Shown: one piece after another, positions 41,390 through 52,675 of the stretch
Position numbering within the stretch: position 1 is the stretch's first letter
Layout of the letters: every line of letters begins with the position of its first letter
Origin: Tetraselmis striata
Lineage: Eukaryota; Chlorophyta; Chlorodendrophyceae; Chlorodendrales; Chlorodendraceae
DNA length: 64,000 nt
Assembly: GCA_006384855.1 (NCBI GenBank)
Contig: VCJN01001874.1
Location: 1 to 64,000, forward strand
Direction: 5' to 3'
The notes under the pieces: model-generated
What the model was told of the DNA's origin: nothing
The model's input: the letters and a program-made list of their open reading frames with translations, nothing else
Databases searched by the model: none
Program-made: the position numbers and the translations under genes

Positions 41390-43540
41390 TTTGGTATGGG
41401 GTTTCCGAAAAACAATTGAACTTTCCTAGTGCGACCCATACGGTATGTTATCCTGGTTTCAACCGGATAAGTTACCACTACCATCATGTTCCAGTACGGG
41501 CTGCCCCATAGCCCGCGAGCCCTGCGCTCCCGGCCGGGGAGCTACTCAAGACAGCCAGCAGCAGCTCGCCTGCCATCTCCAGCTCGATGCCTTCGGCACC
41601 GGCTGTGCACACTTTGTGTGCACGAGGGTTAGTTGAAGAGGCTGATCAAGTCTGCACCGAGGTTCCTTTTCCTGGTATTGAGTCGTTGTGCCACACACAT
41701 GCGTTACATGTACTGAGTCGTCGTGCCACACACATGCGTTCCATCATCCGCAAGGACAGACAACTCGGTGGAGAACTCTTGCAGTAGTCAGCTCATGAGA
41801 TAAGGTAAGGAGGACGCGCTCGGCACCATGGCCGCTGCTCGTGACGGGTGTCAACAACGACAACTATGCCTACCACAACAAATCGGCGCGGACGAAGGAG
41901 GAGGTCCGTGTTGTCAGGATGGCCGCTTGCGGTCCTGCCTGCAAGACACTTCAACCCGGTCCGCGTGTCCTCGCAGCAGGGCGTCGTGGCATCGACGGTA
42001 GTTACACGTCGTGGTTTTTCCGAAACTACCTGCGTAATCGGGGATGGCGCCGCTCATGCGCATGTGTTTTGAGAGGGCCCGTTGACCTCGCCCTAACCGT
42101 GCCGCAGCAACGTTCGCTGTAGTTGCAGTGGAAAGCGTCTGCGCGGCTCGGCCTAGCGCATCTCCGACGCCTCCTACTGCAGCGTTGTCGTCACAAGGAC
42201 CACGATAACCTGCAGCTGCCGCCAGGGGTAGCTCTACCACCAGACGTGCTCGACGTCTCATGGTAACTGTAGCTACCTATGTCCGACTTCGGGTTTGGAA
42301 ACTCGGTGGCCATCGCTGGTGCAACGGCGGCGGCCGTCTCGTCATTACCGTCGTCCCGACAACACTAGCATCGATACATGCTAAAGTAGGTTGTCAAAGC
42401 CTCTACGCCGGCAAACCCGTTCCCGCCTCATCTCACCTTTGACAACATGAGCTGCCCTCCGGGGGGGGGGGGGGGGGGGGCAGCTCCGCCACTAAACGCG
42501 ACCTATGTATTTTGTGGCGTCATCGTAGATCTGCCGCTTGTGAGGGGGTCAGCAATTGTCGCTGGTGCGGCAGCGGCGGCCGCCTCGCCACACTCCACGA
42601 TGCAATACATGCACCATACTTACCGAGTTGGCGGGTCAGACTCTTCTGCGCCGTCGCGAGTAACCAACCCTAGCACACATAATAACAACAATTACGGCTC
42701 GACCACACATGGCCCCATGTGCCCACGCCCCAATGCGTTATGCGTTTCAGGTGCCGCCCCTCGTGCGAGGCGGCGAGGCGACTGCAGATAGTGATTGCGG
42801 CGGCCGTACACCACCGTCGTCGCGCGGCGTCACGTGTCCACCCCTCGTAATATACACCGCCGATACAAGTACAGAGTTACGGTCGCGTCGCGTGTAGCGT
42901 ACTGTTGTACGCGACGCGCTCGGGCATGTACTCGTTTTGCAGATATATGCCGCTACGCTAGGCGCTAGTCGCCAACCTACCCATTCCTAATCTTGCGGGC
43001 ATGCCGCTCCGGTTCGTGTCGCAACCGTCACGGCGCGCGGCAATTGCTGCATTGCGGTGTCTCGACACGGCGCCTTAATTTCGCAACACGTCCGGCCTAT
43101 GTCGGGCCGGCGTTCGCGTCGTCAACATCATTCTCCTTTCACCTTATGTTTTGCGCATGCGCCTCCATCCTCGCCTCTCAGCGTGAGACGCTTCTCCAAC
43201 TAAGGGCATCTTCCGCCTTCGCCTGGTTTGCACGCTTGCCGACTGCCCACGCTCGCAGTCGTAAACCAACCGCGTGTAACTGGCAAAACCAGACTCGAAT
43301 GCATTTTTAAAATGATCGAAACCCGGTTATGGGGTTTTCCATCAATTTAACTGTTCTAGTGCGACCCGTGCGGTCTGTTGGTGGTTTAAACCGGTTAAGT
43401 TACCGGTACCATCATGTTTCAGTACAAGCTGCCCATCGCCCGCGAGTCTTGCGCTCCCGGCCGGGGAGCTACTTGGGACAGCCACCAGCAGCTAGCCTGC
43501 CATCTTCCAGCTCGCTGCCTTCCGAATATCTGGAATGTTG
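41390..43540 (+). repeat. Pair of about 200-bp direct repeats flanking 1.7 kb
   Basis: 41390-41605 and 43325-43540 align by eye with roughly four in five bases alike, including CTAGTGCGACCC, TACCATCATGTT and GCGCTCCCGGCCGGGGAGCT. The interior has a G run at 42461-42480 and overlapping GC-rich frames without domains. LTRs of a small element are possible, but clear TG...CA ends, primer site and target duplication were not found. Confidence 0.55.
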
Positions 43541-45369
43541 CGACCAGTCCTGCCTGCTACGAGTACCTGTAGCTTTTAGATACCAGCACCTTACCTGTAC
43601 CCGGATGGGATTAATTCCATTCTTCCTGAACCGTGTGTTTATGAGCGATGGCCGAATAACCATCGCGTCACATAATTAATTATATATTTATAGCATAATT
43701 ACATGACGTGTTATCATCTAAATATTAATAACGAATACACTCGTAACGTTTTGATTATTCATATAAATTCTAAACAACAGTGGTGTACTGTACTACTGCA
43801 CTCAATTCACTTTTAAAGTGTACGGGGTAGCAGGCAGGGTACTTGTAGGGTACATGGAGAATTTACGAACAAGTACAGCCTGGCACCCGTGCCAGGTGTG
43901 AATTACAAACTGTCCGGCAAAAAATCCACCGATAAAAGCAGTACTAGAAGTAGCAGGCCAACACAGCAAGCCGTGACTGTATTGGTAAGGAATACCGGGT
44001 ACCGCATCAGCTGCTGTACCCTTATTGGTGTACATCTGTCCGTCTGCTAAAATAAATTTGGATTGTCGATACTATGTGCCGGCAGTCTTATTCGATTATT
44101 ACATGTGGTAGCTGCAACATTCAAGAATTCCATAAAGAAATCCAGAAGGAAATACTACGTACCGGGGCGGGAGTTGTGATATATAAATATAATGCAAATC
44201 GACAATAAGGCTAGTTCTCGTATTCGCTCGCACCAGCGGAGTATTACATGTACTCGTACCCGTTTCACCATTGTGACGCCGCACAGCTAGCTAGCATAGC
44301 ATAGCTAGCACGGTCAGCTGGCGCAAAAGCAGAACGTGGACTCCCCTCGTGGCGCAGGTGCGTCATGTAGCAGGGTTGTCGCATGCTGTCGCTAGCGCCG
44401 CTGGACATCGGGAAGTCCAAGCGGTACGCGTACCGCGAGTGCAGGTAGCTAACATTCAAACTAGAATCTCAATGTTACCAGTAGCGGTGACAGAATAGCC
44501 CGGTGTAAGCAAATCTCTGTATTATTACCAATATGACCATTGAATTATCTTGACATATCACTAATGTCGCACCGGACCTACGCTGGGAAACGCGCCAGGC
44601 CGGTGAGGGGACAACAAAGCCACAGTAAGCACACTGGGCACCCATGGCCTTTCTATAGGGTATAGGACAGGCCCTAGGGCGGTTTGTGGTTGACCTGAGT
44701 GTGGAGTGGCAGCCAGCGGGTCAGCGCAAATTGATGCGGGTCAAGCGATCCTTCGCGGATCGCGCGACCCACAGATCTACGCTGGCCACCACCTCAAGCA
44801 CGGTGTCGCCTGAAATCACAGCACATGTGCTCTCCTGCGCCTCTGCCACACCTCATGTGTGCTTTCAAGAGCCGTGTTTCACGATCCCGATTGGTGGAAC
44901 GCGTCGTGCCAATGTCGCATGGCGGAGCTGGTGCGACATAAGTGTTTTCAACCTACGAAATACCATGCGTATGCGTGTGCGGCTCGCGAGGCATCCGCGT
45001 ATTAGATGGTATCTACGCCTCGCGAGGCCGGGCGTAGATATCTCAATCCGTAGAAATTGGGAAGTCTACAACTACCAACACGTGCGAATATGGGAACACC
45101 GCATTAACACCTACGCGCGACGCAGCCGCAGATTCGTACCGGTATCCGTCGGATTTTCTGCGGCTACGCGCGAATACAAAACTAGCATAAGTGGGTTTAC
45201 GCCGGGCTGTACTTCCTCGCAATCCCCCCTCCCACCCAGCCGCTGCATGGGTGGACACAACGACCGTCCTCGGTCCTCTGAATTGCGAGCCCTCCCTCCG
45301 CCTCCACCCCCGGATGGGGAAGGGGGAGGGGCTCGTGCACGGGCGGCACCTTGGTAGCCTTGGCCCCGC
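43541..45369. other. No gene recognised
   Basis: Mixed sequence. A + frame at 44686-45357 is long (223 codons) but ends in low-complexity Pro/Gly/Ala and shows no domain. Short GCTAGCTAGCATAGC-type repeats lie near 44285-44310. Confidence 0.45.
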
Positions 45370-45930
45370 CGGTGTTGCCACTGCCGCGGAGGAGCAATGC
45401 GAGCTTGACACCGGCGTCATGTGTTGTTGTTGATCCGGTCAACTTCTCATTTGTTGTTCGTTAAGCACCATCCGTCTTCCTATACTGTCGGCGCCCCCAC
45501 CGCCCCCTAGTGCCGCTATTGGAGTGACCCCGGATGTGGTGCTGGGGAGGGAGTTCTATGCTCGGCGGAAGGGGACGCGGCCGAGCTAGCGGTGGATTTA
45601 GCGATGGGAGGCATGCGTTAGTTACCCGCCCATGGCGCCTCTTTCTGGGTTAAACCCCCCACTTCCGCTCTTTCTTGCGAGACCTCTTCGAAGCTCCTTT
45701 CATGTCGGCGCCTCTGCCACCTCACATTCGGCCTAGTGGCGCTATTGGAGTGGCCCGGGATTGTGTGCCGGGGAGAGCGTCCCTACTGCGTGGACAAGCG
45801 ATGGCTGGCGGCTGGCGATGCCCGGTGGTCCGATGGTCGGTGGCTGCCATGTCAGTTTCCGCCTCAGGTGGCATGTAGCTGGATACTCTTCTGGATTTCT
45901 TGAATGTTGCAGCTATCACATGTAATCACT
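45370..45930 (+). mobile_element. Second copy of the LINE-type 3' end
   Basis: Homologous to 14518-15529. It starts GCCACTGCCGCGGAGGAGCA, has one full unit of the 223-bp repeat (CTATTGGAGTG, GGGAGGGAGTTCTA), then the altered half unit (GCCCGGGATTGTGTGC) and the ATGTAATCA end. A target duplication was not found. Confidence 0.6.
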
Positions 45931-47227
45931 TGCTCGTAATTTATCGTTAATCCACTCCAACACCATACTTTATGTGTCAATGCTTTTGAAGTGGTATATT
46001 TGCCAGGACAATGTAATCGCTGCCAGTACGAGACTCTCGGATATTCTGCCCGTCGTCAGGGCAGCAGGCGGGTGTACCTGTCAGATTATAATCGTAGTAA
46101 CGATAATTTATGGTCCATACTGCACCGGCGGCTGTGTATTAATACACTGGTCGCGTATCGGACGCGCTCTCTCGCTCGCGCTCCTGCTTGCTTCGCGTCT
46201 GGCGAGTCGGATACGCCTCATACGCACCATATGAGATACTACAGGGTACACTCCCGCGAGTATAATGCAGTATCGTCCACGTAAACATAGTCGCTACATA
46301 GCAAGTTCGGTGATTACGCCCTCCGGCGGGGATTGGGCGCGCTTCGCCCCGCGGCGTGTCAGCAGGATTGTGCGCGCCGGTAGAAAGGCAATAACTCCTG
46401 CAGGTACTGGTCGGATTGCTTGAAATCCTTACAGGTACTGGTACCCGTATGTATACCTACCACGTCAAATGGTATGTAACCCGTACACGTACATGTAGTA
46501 GCGACTATGCGAAATGCGGCTCAGATGATGTTGGTTACTAACATACAGTAGGTACGTAGGTACTTGCTGAAGTCTGAACCATAGTCATCACCTCCGTAGG
46601 TCCCCTACAGCATACAGTCGCTAGTCGGTATCGATATACTGGTACATACCGCGGACGGTTTACGGTATATCACCCTGTACCCGTACTTCAGCATGGAAAC
46701 TCATTTGCTTGTAATCGCGCGACGTGCAGACACTTAAGGATTACAGCGTCAGAGTGAGAAATATGCGCACTAAGGCACAGGCGGGATATCAGCAAGGGGT
46801 ATATTATTTCAGTGTATATATAGCCTGACCCTACCTTATGTACGTCATTACGAGTAGTACTCGCACCGATCGCGTCCAGGATATTATCGCGACGAATAGC
46901 GACCACATACGCTAGAAGACATGCTAAATAATATTCGTAGGATAATCCTTACTTACATGTACTATACGATTAAAAAGTTGGCGAGCTGGCGGCTCCGTCG
47001 CGCGACCCATTTGGGCCTTGTGCGCATATGGTCGCGCACATGTAATAAATCCCACGGGACATCATTGCCGAGAAAATCCCTCACTACAGGAAAAGAGACT
47101 CACAATGATGTCCTACTTCTCCGGCTGGTGAGAGGGCAGCCGCATTTGATTTCGCTGTCACTTTTGCCAAAATTGGCGCTATATATGTCATATTCGTTGG
47201 GGTTGCTGAACAAGTGCATCGAGTAAA
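45931..47227. other. No gene recognised
   Basis: Rich in GTAC palindromes and TAGCGAC motifs (for example 46430-46510). No domain in any frame. Confidence 0.5.
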
Positions 47228-47452
47228 ATGATGCCCAAACCAAATCAAATACCCGAAAAGCGAGGGCCGGGCGGCGGCTACGGGGGCGGTGTGCTACGGG
47301 CGAGCGCCGCGTTGACCAGCAGCTCATTACTTAACTTCGTTGACCAGTCATTGCCGAGAAAGTTCACCAGGTATGGTTTCCCACGTCTGAACATGAAGAT
47401 TGAGCGACGACCTGAACATAATCAGATGCGGAAGCTTGCCAAGAGGGCATAA
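47228..47452 (+). CDS. Small hypothetical ORF
   Basis: ATG to stop, 74 residues: a Gly-rich start, then SLLNFVDQSLPRKFTRYGFP and RLNMKIERRPEHNQMRKLAK, a basic C-terminus. The phrase TCATTGCCGAGAAA within it also occurs about 300 bp upstream (near 47065), so the ORF sits in locally repeated sequence. No family recognised. It could equally be an exon or chance. Confidence 0.2.
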   Translation: MMPKPNQIPEKRGPGGGYGGGVLRASAALTSSSLLNFVDQSLPRKFTRYGFPRLNMKIERRPEHNQMRKLAKRA

Positions 47453-48063
47453 GCAGATCAATGCGATGGCTAGATAATTATGTGATGTGCTATGGTGCTG
47501 TGCATTGTGCTCGCCAGCACAGTATGCTAGTACATCGGTGTGTGTCCTGGCTGGATCCAGGAGGGCAAAATGGGTGACAATAGTCTGGTTGAGAGGCTAG
47601 AGGGCTAGATAGGTGCACAACAGTTCAGCAGGTGGGTTGGGTTGGTATCAATTTGCGCCTGGTATGACATATCACGCAGTTATATCAATTAAAGTTTTTC
47701 GATATAAGGGTATTGGCTTGTATCATATCGCCTTAATGCGTTGCTGTTAGGCAGAAGCTAATACGTCACCATGATATCAGGAACTCGGGATGCTATGATA
47801 TCACGTGCCGTCAAAATCAGACCGCTACTACACACCACTGCCAGCAGGAGTACTAGTCGCTACATGCGGCGATATCACGGTGTGTTTGCACTTGCAGCAT
47901 CCACTGCCGAGCCACAGCTGCGAGATGGTCTGCAAGAAACCCTGCAAGATCGCGATGAGCAGTGTGCAAGGTGTATAAAATAAAATAGACATGCACATTT
48001 TTGCAGCTGCGCCCAGGCAGGTAGAACAACCACTTCCCCGCGGCACGGCGATGCGTGCGGCAT

Positions 48064-48240
48064 CCCGGCATTCCCGGCATTCCCAGCATTCCCAAAAGAA
48101 GCACCGGCATATATATCCCGGCATTCCCAAAAGAAGCACCGGCATATATATATGTGTGTATGTGTGTGTATATATATATATATACATATATGTGTGTGTA
48201 TATATATGTATATACATATATATACACACACATAAACACA
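48064..48240 (+). repeat. Tandem 38-bp units followed by AT/TG microsatellite
   Basis: CGGCATTCCCAAAAGAAGCA recurs at about 48082 and 48119 with CCGGCATATATA after each. It then runs into a TA/TG microsatellite to 48240. Confidence 0.85.
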
Positions 48241-48339
48241 CGGGCTTGGGCGATCGTTGCGGATGCCTAAAAGGTGAAGTCAGCGCCACTCAGTCCAATA
48301 CCATCTCATGTATTGCGCGCACCTCACAGTAATTGTACC

Positions 48340-48710
48340 TTTACTCACTGCGTACAGACAGAATAACCGTCGGCTTTGAACACTAACATGAGAAGCAAGC
48401 GATTACTGTGAAATATTGAAGCGCCAACGGCGACACCGCGCAATGCCGCAAGGGCATCGGCTCGTCGTGATGCATGAGAGCTGCCACATATTCCTACTCA
48501 CCTACTACATGCGCACGTCCTTGCGGTAATATTACCTCCACTTACAGAGTACCGACAGAATCCCCGTCGACTTTGAGAACTAGCATGAGCATTAGTAGCC
48601 GATTACAATGAAATAGTGAAACACCAACGGCGGCATGGCGCGAACGGCATGGGCGTGTGATGCATTGGGGCTACCACGGCTACCTACTCACCAAATACAT
48701 GTTGTATAAA
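48340..48710 (+). repeat. Diverged tandem duplication, unit about 190 bp
   Basis: 48340-48515 and 48535-48710 share GACAGAAT, GTCG-CTTTGA, CATGAG, CGATTAC, CAACGGCG and CTACTCACC in the same order. Confidence 0.6.
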
Positions 48711-50983
48711 CGGTTTATATAAAACCCCAAGCAACCCCAATACCACATTGCGTGCATATCCCTCAAAACGCGGCGGGCCATTTCGGATTGCACTACAATG
48801 CAAATTCACCAACACCATGGACATTCACATGTCATCCATGGGCCAGGGGCATGGGTTACTAGTTTGGGTGCACTAGGCGGAGCCCTATCTTAATTACACA
48901 AAGCTACAAGCGACATATTCTGCACATGCATCACAAGGCCGAGCCCGCAAACTGCCGAAAGCGATTCGATGCCATGTGGCGTGCCGTCTACTCACAGATG
49001 CGTACCCACACATTGTAGTGGATTCACATCTGCAGTAAAGGACGGATAGCGTCTCCGAGCAGCTTCGTACACCATGGCATGAGCACCTCCTGTGACGGCG
49101 TGACCACCGGAGTGTTGAGTGTTTACAAACAAGTGTAACATGCTTCATGGTATGTACTACACTCCTAAATGATTGGCAAGCGTTGATACTCCATCGCTTA
49201 TTTGGATGCCACGAATCAACGCGGTATTATGTATATATCCATAATTTACGTTGACACTACACATGACTTTACGGTACATATGACTTTTAATTTAGTAAGG
49301 GGCATCAGGAGAATGCTTTCAGTCAAATGCGCGTGCTTTAAACGAAGCCACTATGATACTATATGCTTTCCCGGCTGGTATACATATCTGGAGGAGCAGC
49401 CGCTGCGTGGGGCGGAAGTGTGTTGCTACACATCAAGAGCTGAATGAAAGAGGACATATCTAATTCTGCCGCTGCGCGGGGCTGACAAGGTAATGCGTCA
49501 TTGCAATGCTGACAAGATAACGCGTCATTGTTGATTTCTCGGTGTTCATGTATTCAAAACATGAAATGCTTTAAGGTGTATAGGCGTGTAGCAACAATTG
49601 GCAGGCGAGCTGTTATCCAGAGCGACCGTAGGTTACGCAGGGCCGCGCCGGAGCGGTTGGATTGCAGACGAGGATGCACTGATCCGAAGCCGCAGCTGCG
49701 CGGGTGGAGTTCCTTCTTCCTTTACCCAAACTGCCAAGTCTGGAAACAATGCATGCGTGGATCCGTGCCGGTACTTGCTTATTGATTTGCTGCCTTGAAC
49801 GGCCGATACTGAGATTTCCTGACCTCTGAATTTCGTGCGAGGCCTCTGACCACAATGTGTACCATGATAATTAGAGTATATCAGTGTGCAATAACACAGT
49901 GAAAGCCCACCAAAGAACAAAAACTCGAAGTAAGCACACAGGACCCTTACGCACAGGGTGATGTGTACAGGTACGCATGCCCGCGAAGGCCGCTGCAATA
50001 GCGGCGCTCGACCTTCAGGTCTTGTGGGCATGGGCCTGGCGAGTTTCTTGGGGAGGTAGGTGCCTCTGGGTGCGCGACGTCCCGCTCAGTGTGAGGGGTG
50101 TCCGGGTACCCGTATTTTCCACCAGTACGATTACCACGACGAACCACTTTCATGTCTTCTTCCTTGGTGTCTATCCTTCGTCCGGTTACAAGTAGCGTCT
50201 ACCGCTGCTCGCTTCCAGCTGGGCATCCGCCACCGGACAACTTATATTCATATCCAATATCCGTGATGGGTGATGTTTGAGCGTAAGTTTTCCTAGTTGT
50301 ACAGGTATAATGATCAGCAAAACCCTGAAACCCTGAATGAAGTCGGCGCGCGCAAATCCAAAATGGAACCATAAGGTCTGAGATACCCTCTTGACACCCT
50401 GTTTGTGCAAGAACTATGAACTATGAAATCCTCTCTACACCGCCCCGGATGAGGTCAGTTCATTTATGTAGTTGGCAGCGACATCCGTGTGGTACGTGAC
50501 GACCATATGAATAATGCAACCCATCACACATTTGATTGCCGTACAGTTATGTTACATTAAGCCGAGGTAATGATAGAAGCGCGCGGTAGAGCCTGGGTCA
50601 CTACCAGGACTACAGCATAGAAATGCATAGAGTGTCTGATAGGAGTGTGCTTTGACAACCGAGAGATGATGCGAGCGCGTGACAGAATGGCCGTACTAGG
50701 GTATTGCCCAAAACATCCCGCCAACGGCGAAAGGAAGGGCTAAGAGCACAGGCATTCAGACAAGAAGAGCATCCAAACAGAATGTCTTACTGTCGGTCGC
50801 CCGTGCGTGTCTAATTATGTACGCGCACTGCTCACATGATGTTAAAGACCGTTCTCATCATGCTGTGGAGTGAGCCTATGTACCGTTTAGTACGATATAT
50901 AATGTGGATATGTACAGTAATGTATATTCTTATAACGTTAGGAGGAGCATGCTGCCAAAGGGGTGTGGAGCGGTCTCAGTTTT

Positions 50984-51006
50984 GGGGGGGGGGGGGGGGG
51001 GGGGGG
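50984..51006 (+). repeat. 23-nt poly-G tract behind a minus-strand donor
   Basis: On the minus strand this is poly-C starting directly after GTGTGT, the donor of the exon ending at 51013. Confidence 0.9.
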
Positions 51007-51012
51007 ACACAC

Positions 51013-51695
51013 CTCGGTCACTCGGTTAGGCGTCTGCTTCAAGATTTCATCAAAGAAGGTCAGTCCAGGGCCGCTGTGGCGGGCCCTCGCGCCGCCCACC
51101 GGCTCAGTCAGCTGGTGGGCAGAGAACGGGGCGTTGCGGCTGATGACCATGACACCACGGCCTGCAGGCACAATGAGGGCAGGCAGCATCGGGATTGCGT
51201 ACGAGGCGGTCCATGGGCGTGGGCAGGGCAAGGGAAGCAGGGCGCGGGGCCATATGGAGGCCTCCTGTGCGCAACCATCGGATTCCGAGCAGGTCTAGGG
51301 GCAGTGGTGGGGGGGGGGGGGGGGGGGGCAACAAGTACATGCGGCAGCCCACCTGTGGAGCTACTCGTCATCTGCCTTGAGTGCATGTGCGGGTCGTCCT
51401 GCATGTGGCAGGTGCAACAAATGGGGCAGTGTGATGCGTTCAGCATCTTCCAAGTGTGAGACAAGCGTGCGGTAACGGCTGTCACAGGTTAAAAGAGGAG
51501 CGTACTGTGGTGGCGGCGGCGCCGCCACTGGGGTTGGCCTCGTCCTCAATGCCCTTGAATGGGATCTCCGGCATCGAGCTGGTGCCCCGCAAGTCTTCCA
51601 CGCCAGCTCTGCTGACACCTGCGAGCCATCCAAGCTGTCACGCCATGACACCTCCACAAACTCTATCCCATCGGACCAGCGGGCACTCAGAGACG
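51013..51695 (-). CDS. Probable downstream exons of the SAC phosphatase gene
   Basis: Three exon-like blocks on the SAC strand. (a) From acceptor GTGTGCAG at 51695: SLSARWSDGIEFVEVSWRDS; its 5' phase matches the end of SAC exon 10 (one base carried over), but its 3' end is unclear. (b) 51478-51353: VTARLSHTWKMLNASHCPIC, CTCHMQDDPHMH, ending at donor GTGGGC. (c) 51161-51013: GRGVMVISRNAPFSAHQLTE, HSGPGLTFFDEILKQTPNRV, ending at donor GTGTGT in phase 0. Blocks (b) and (c) join in phase. No domain recognised. Position and polarity suggest the divergent region after the SAC fold. Block (c) has GLTFFDEI, loosely like the ELSSFDDTF stretch after the SAC domain of FIG4. Confidence 0.45.
51309..51328 (+). 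repeat. 20-nt poly-G tract behind a minus-strand donor
   Basis: On the coding strand, poly-C begins about 23 bases after the GTGGGC donor of the exon ending at 51353. Confidence 0.9.
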
Positions 51696-52675
51696 CTGCA
51701 CACAAAATGGCTCCACCCACATTGCGACAGAGTACACGCACACGTAGCCAGAGGAGTCAACATCCAGGGCCGATCACGCAAGCCACACACCGTGCTCCTT
51801 CCCTAAATTATGGCACAATATTGTTATACCGTGGTGTATTTCGAGCTGTCCGCCGGGACGACACTTGGGTCAGCCCCGTATCCAGAAATGGGCCGTTGCG
51901 TGCAATTAAGATTGCTGTCGCTTAAACATCTTACCATGAAGAATGCCTCACAGATGTGTTAGAGGACTCCCAGGTGAAGGTTTGGAAGCATTCGTACGGT
52001 TGAGTCGCACCGACGGGGCCGGGGTAATCGTTTCCTGAAATTCGTTTTTAATGATATTTCCCCGTTTCTGACCACCTCAGGCTCGTATTACAGTAGCTCA
52101 CTCGCACCAAAACAAAATTCAGCAATCCTCACTATTACACGTCCCCTCAGGCGCCCTTTGGCGTGCCAAATGTGCTGGTGCCGTGCCCTTTTCCACTGGG
52201 AGTTGTTTGGCTGTGTTCACTAAACGGGCCCTTTAACATCGAAGACATGAGGTACAGCGATGGTCCTGGTGGCGGAGTGTACCTTGCGCGCAATGCCACC
52301 ACCGCCACATACCTCACAAGCTGACCTTCCCCGATACGTATTTGTTAATTACTGTCCCAGACTGCCTCTCCCGAGTTGAGCTGCGACCGTATTTGACCAA
52401 GGCTTCCGTACTGATGCTGTTAGCAAAATGAGTGCGCGTGCACTAAATTTGTTATGCGAGGCAAATTTAGTGCAGTGAGGCGAGTGCAAAGCGAATAGAC
52501 GGACAGCTCTGCTAGAGCTCCCATTCAGCCCTATCGGCCTCCAGTCATCAGCGCGGATGGGGCACCTTGGCAAGTCCTCGTAAGACGGCAGGTTGCAGAA
52601 ACTCAATGGGAACTTGGGAACAAGAGGATGAGATGGGTACAAGACGGTGGGGGGGGGGGGGGGGGGGGGGTTCAC
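51696..52675 (-). other. Probable SAC intron 10
   Basis: Between donor GTGAACCCC (minus strand, 52675) and acceptor GTGTGCAG (51696). Phase on both sides agrees. A short alternative exon near 52.55-52.63 kb cannot be excluded. Confidence 0.45.
52649..52670 (+). repeat. 22-nt poly-G tract behind a minus-strand donor
   Basis: Poly-C on the coding strand begins five bases after the SAC exon 10 donor (GTGAA). Confidence 0.9.

Larger units (their letters stand above)
47453..50980. other. Repeats, no convincing gene
   Basis: Apart from the repeats listed separately, only overlapping short frames are seen. 49480-49535 has a short direct duplication around GACAAGGTAATGCGTCATTG. Confidence 0.5.

Noticed and set aside
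42447..42791. 114-residue Gly/Ala ORF
   Set aside because: Begins in a G run and is followed by Ala/Ser low complexity. No motif, and other frames are equally open.
45191..45433. Possible protein upstream of the 45-kb LINE 3' end
   Set aside because: Considered as LINE C-terminus, but no RT, zinc-finger or nuclease motif could be seen in any frame.
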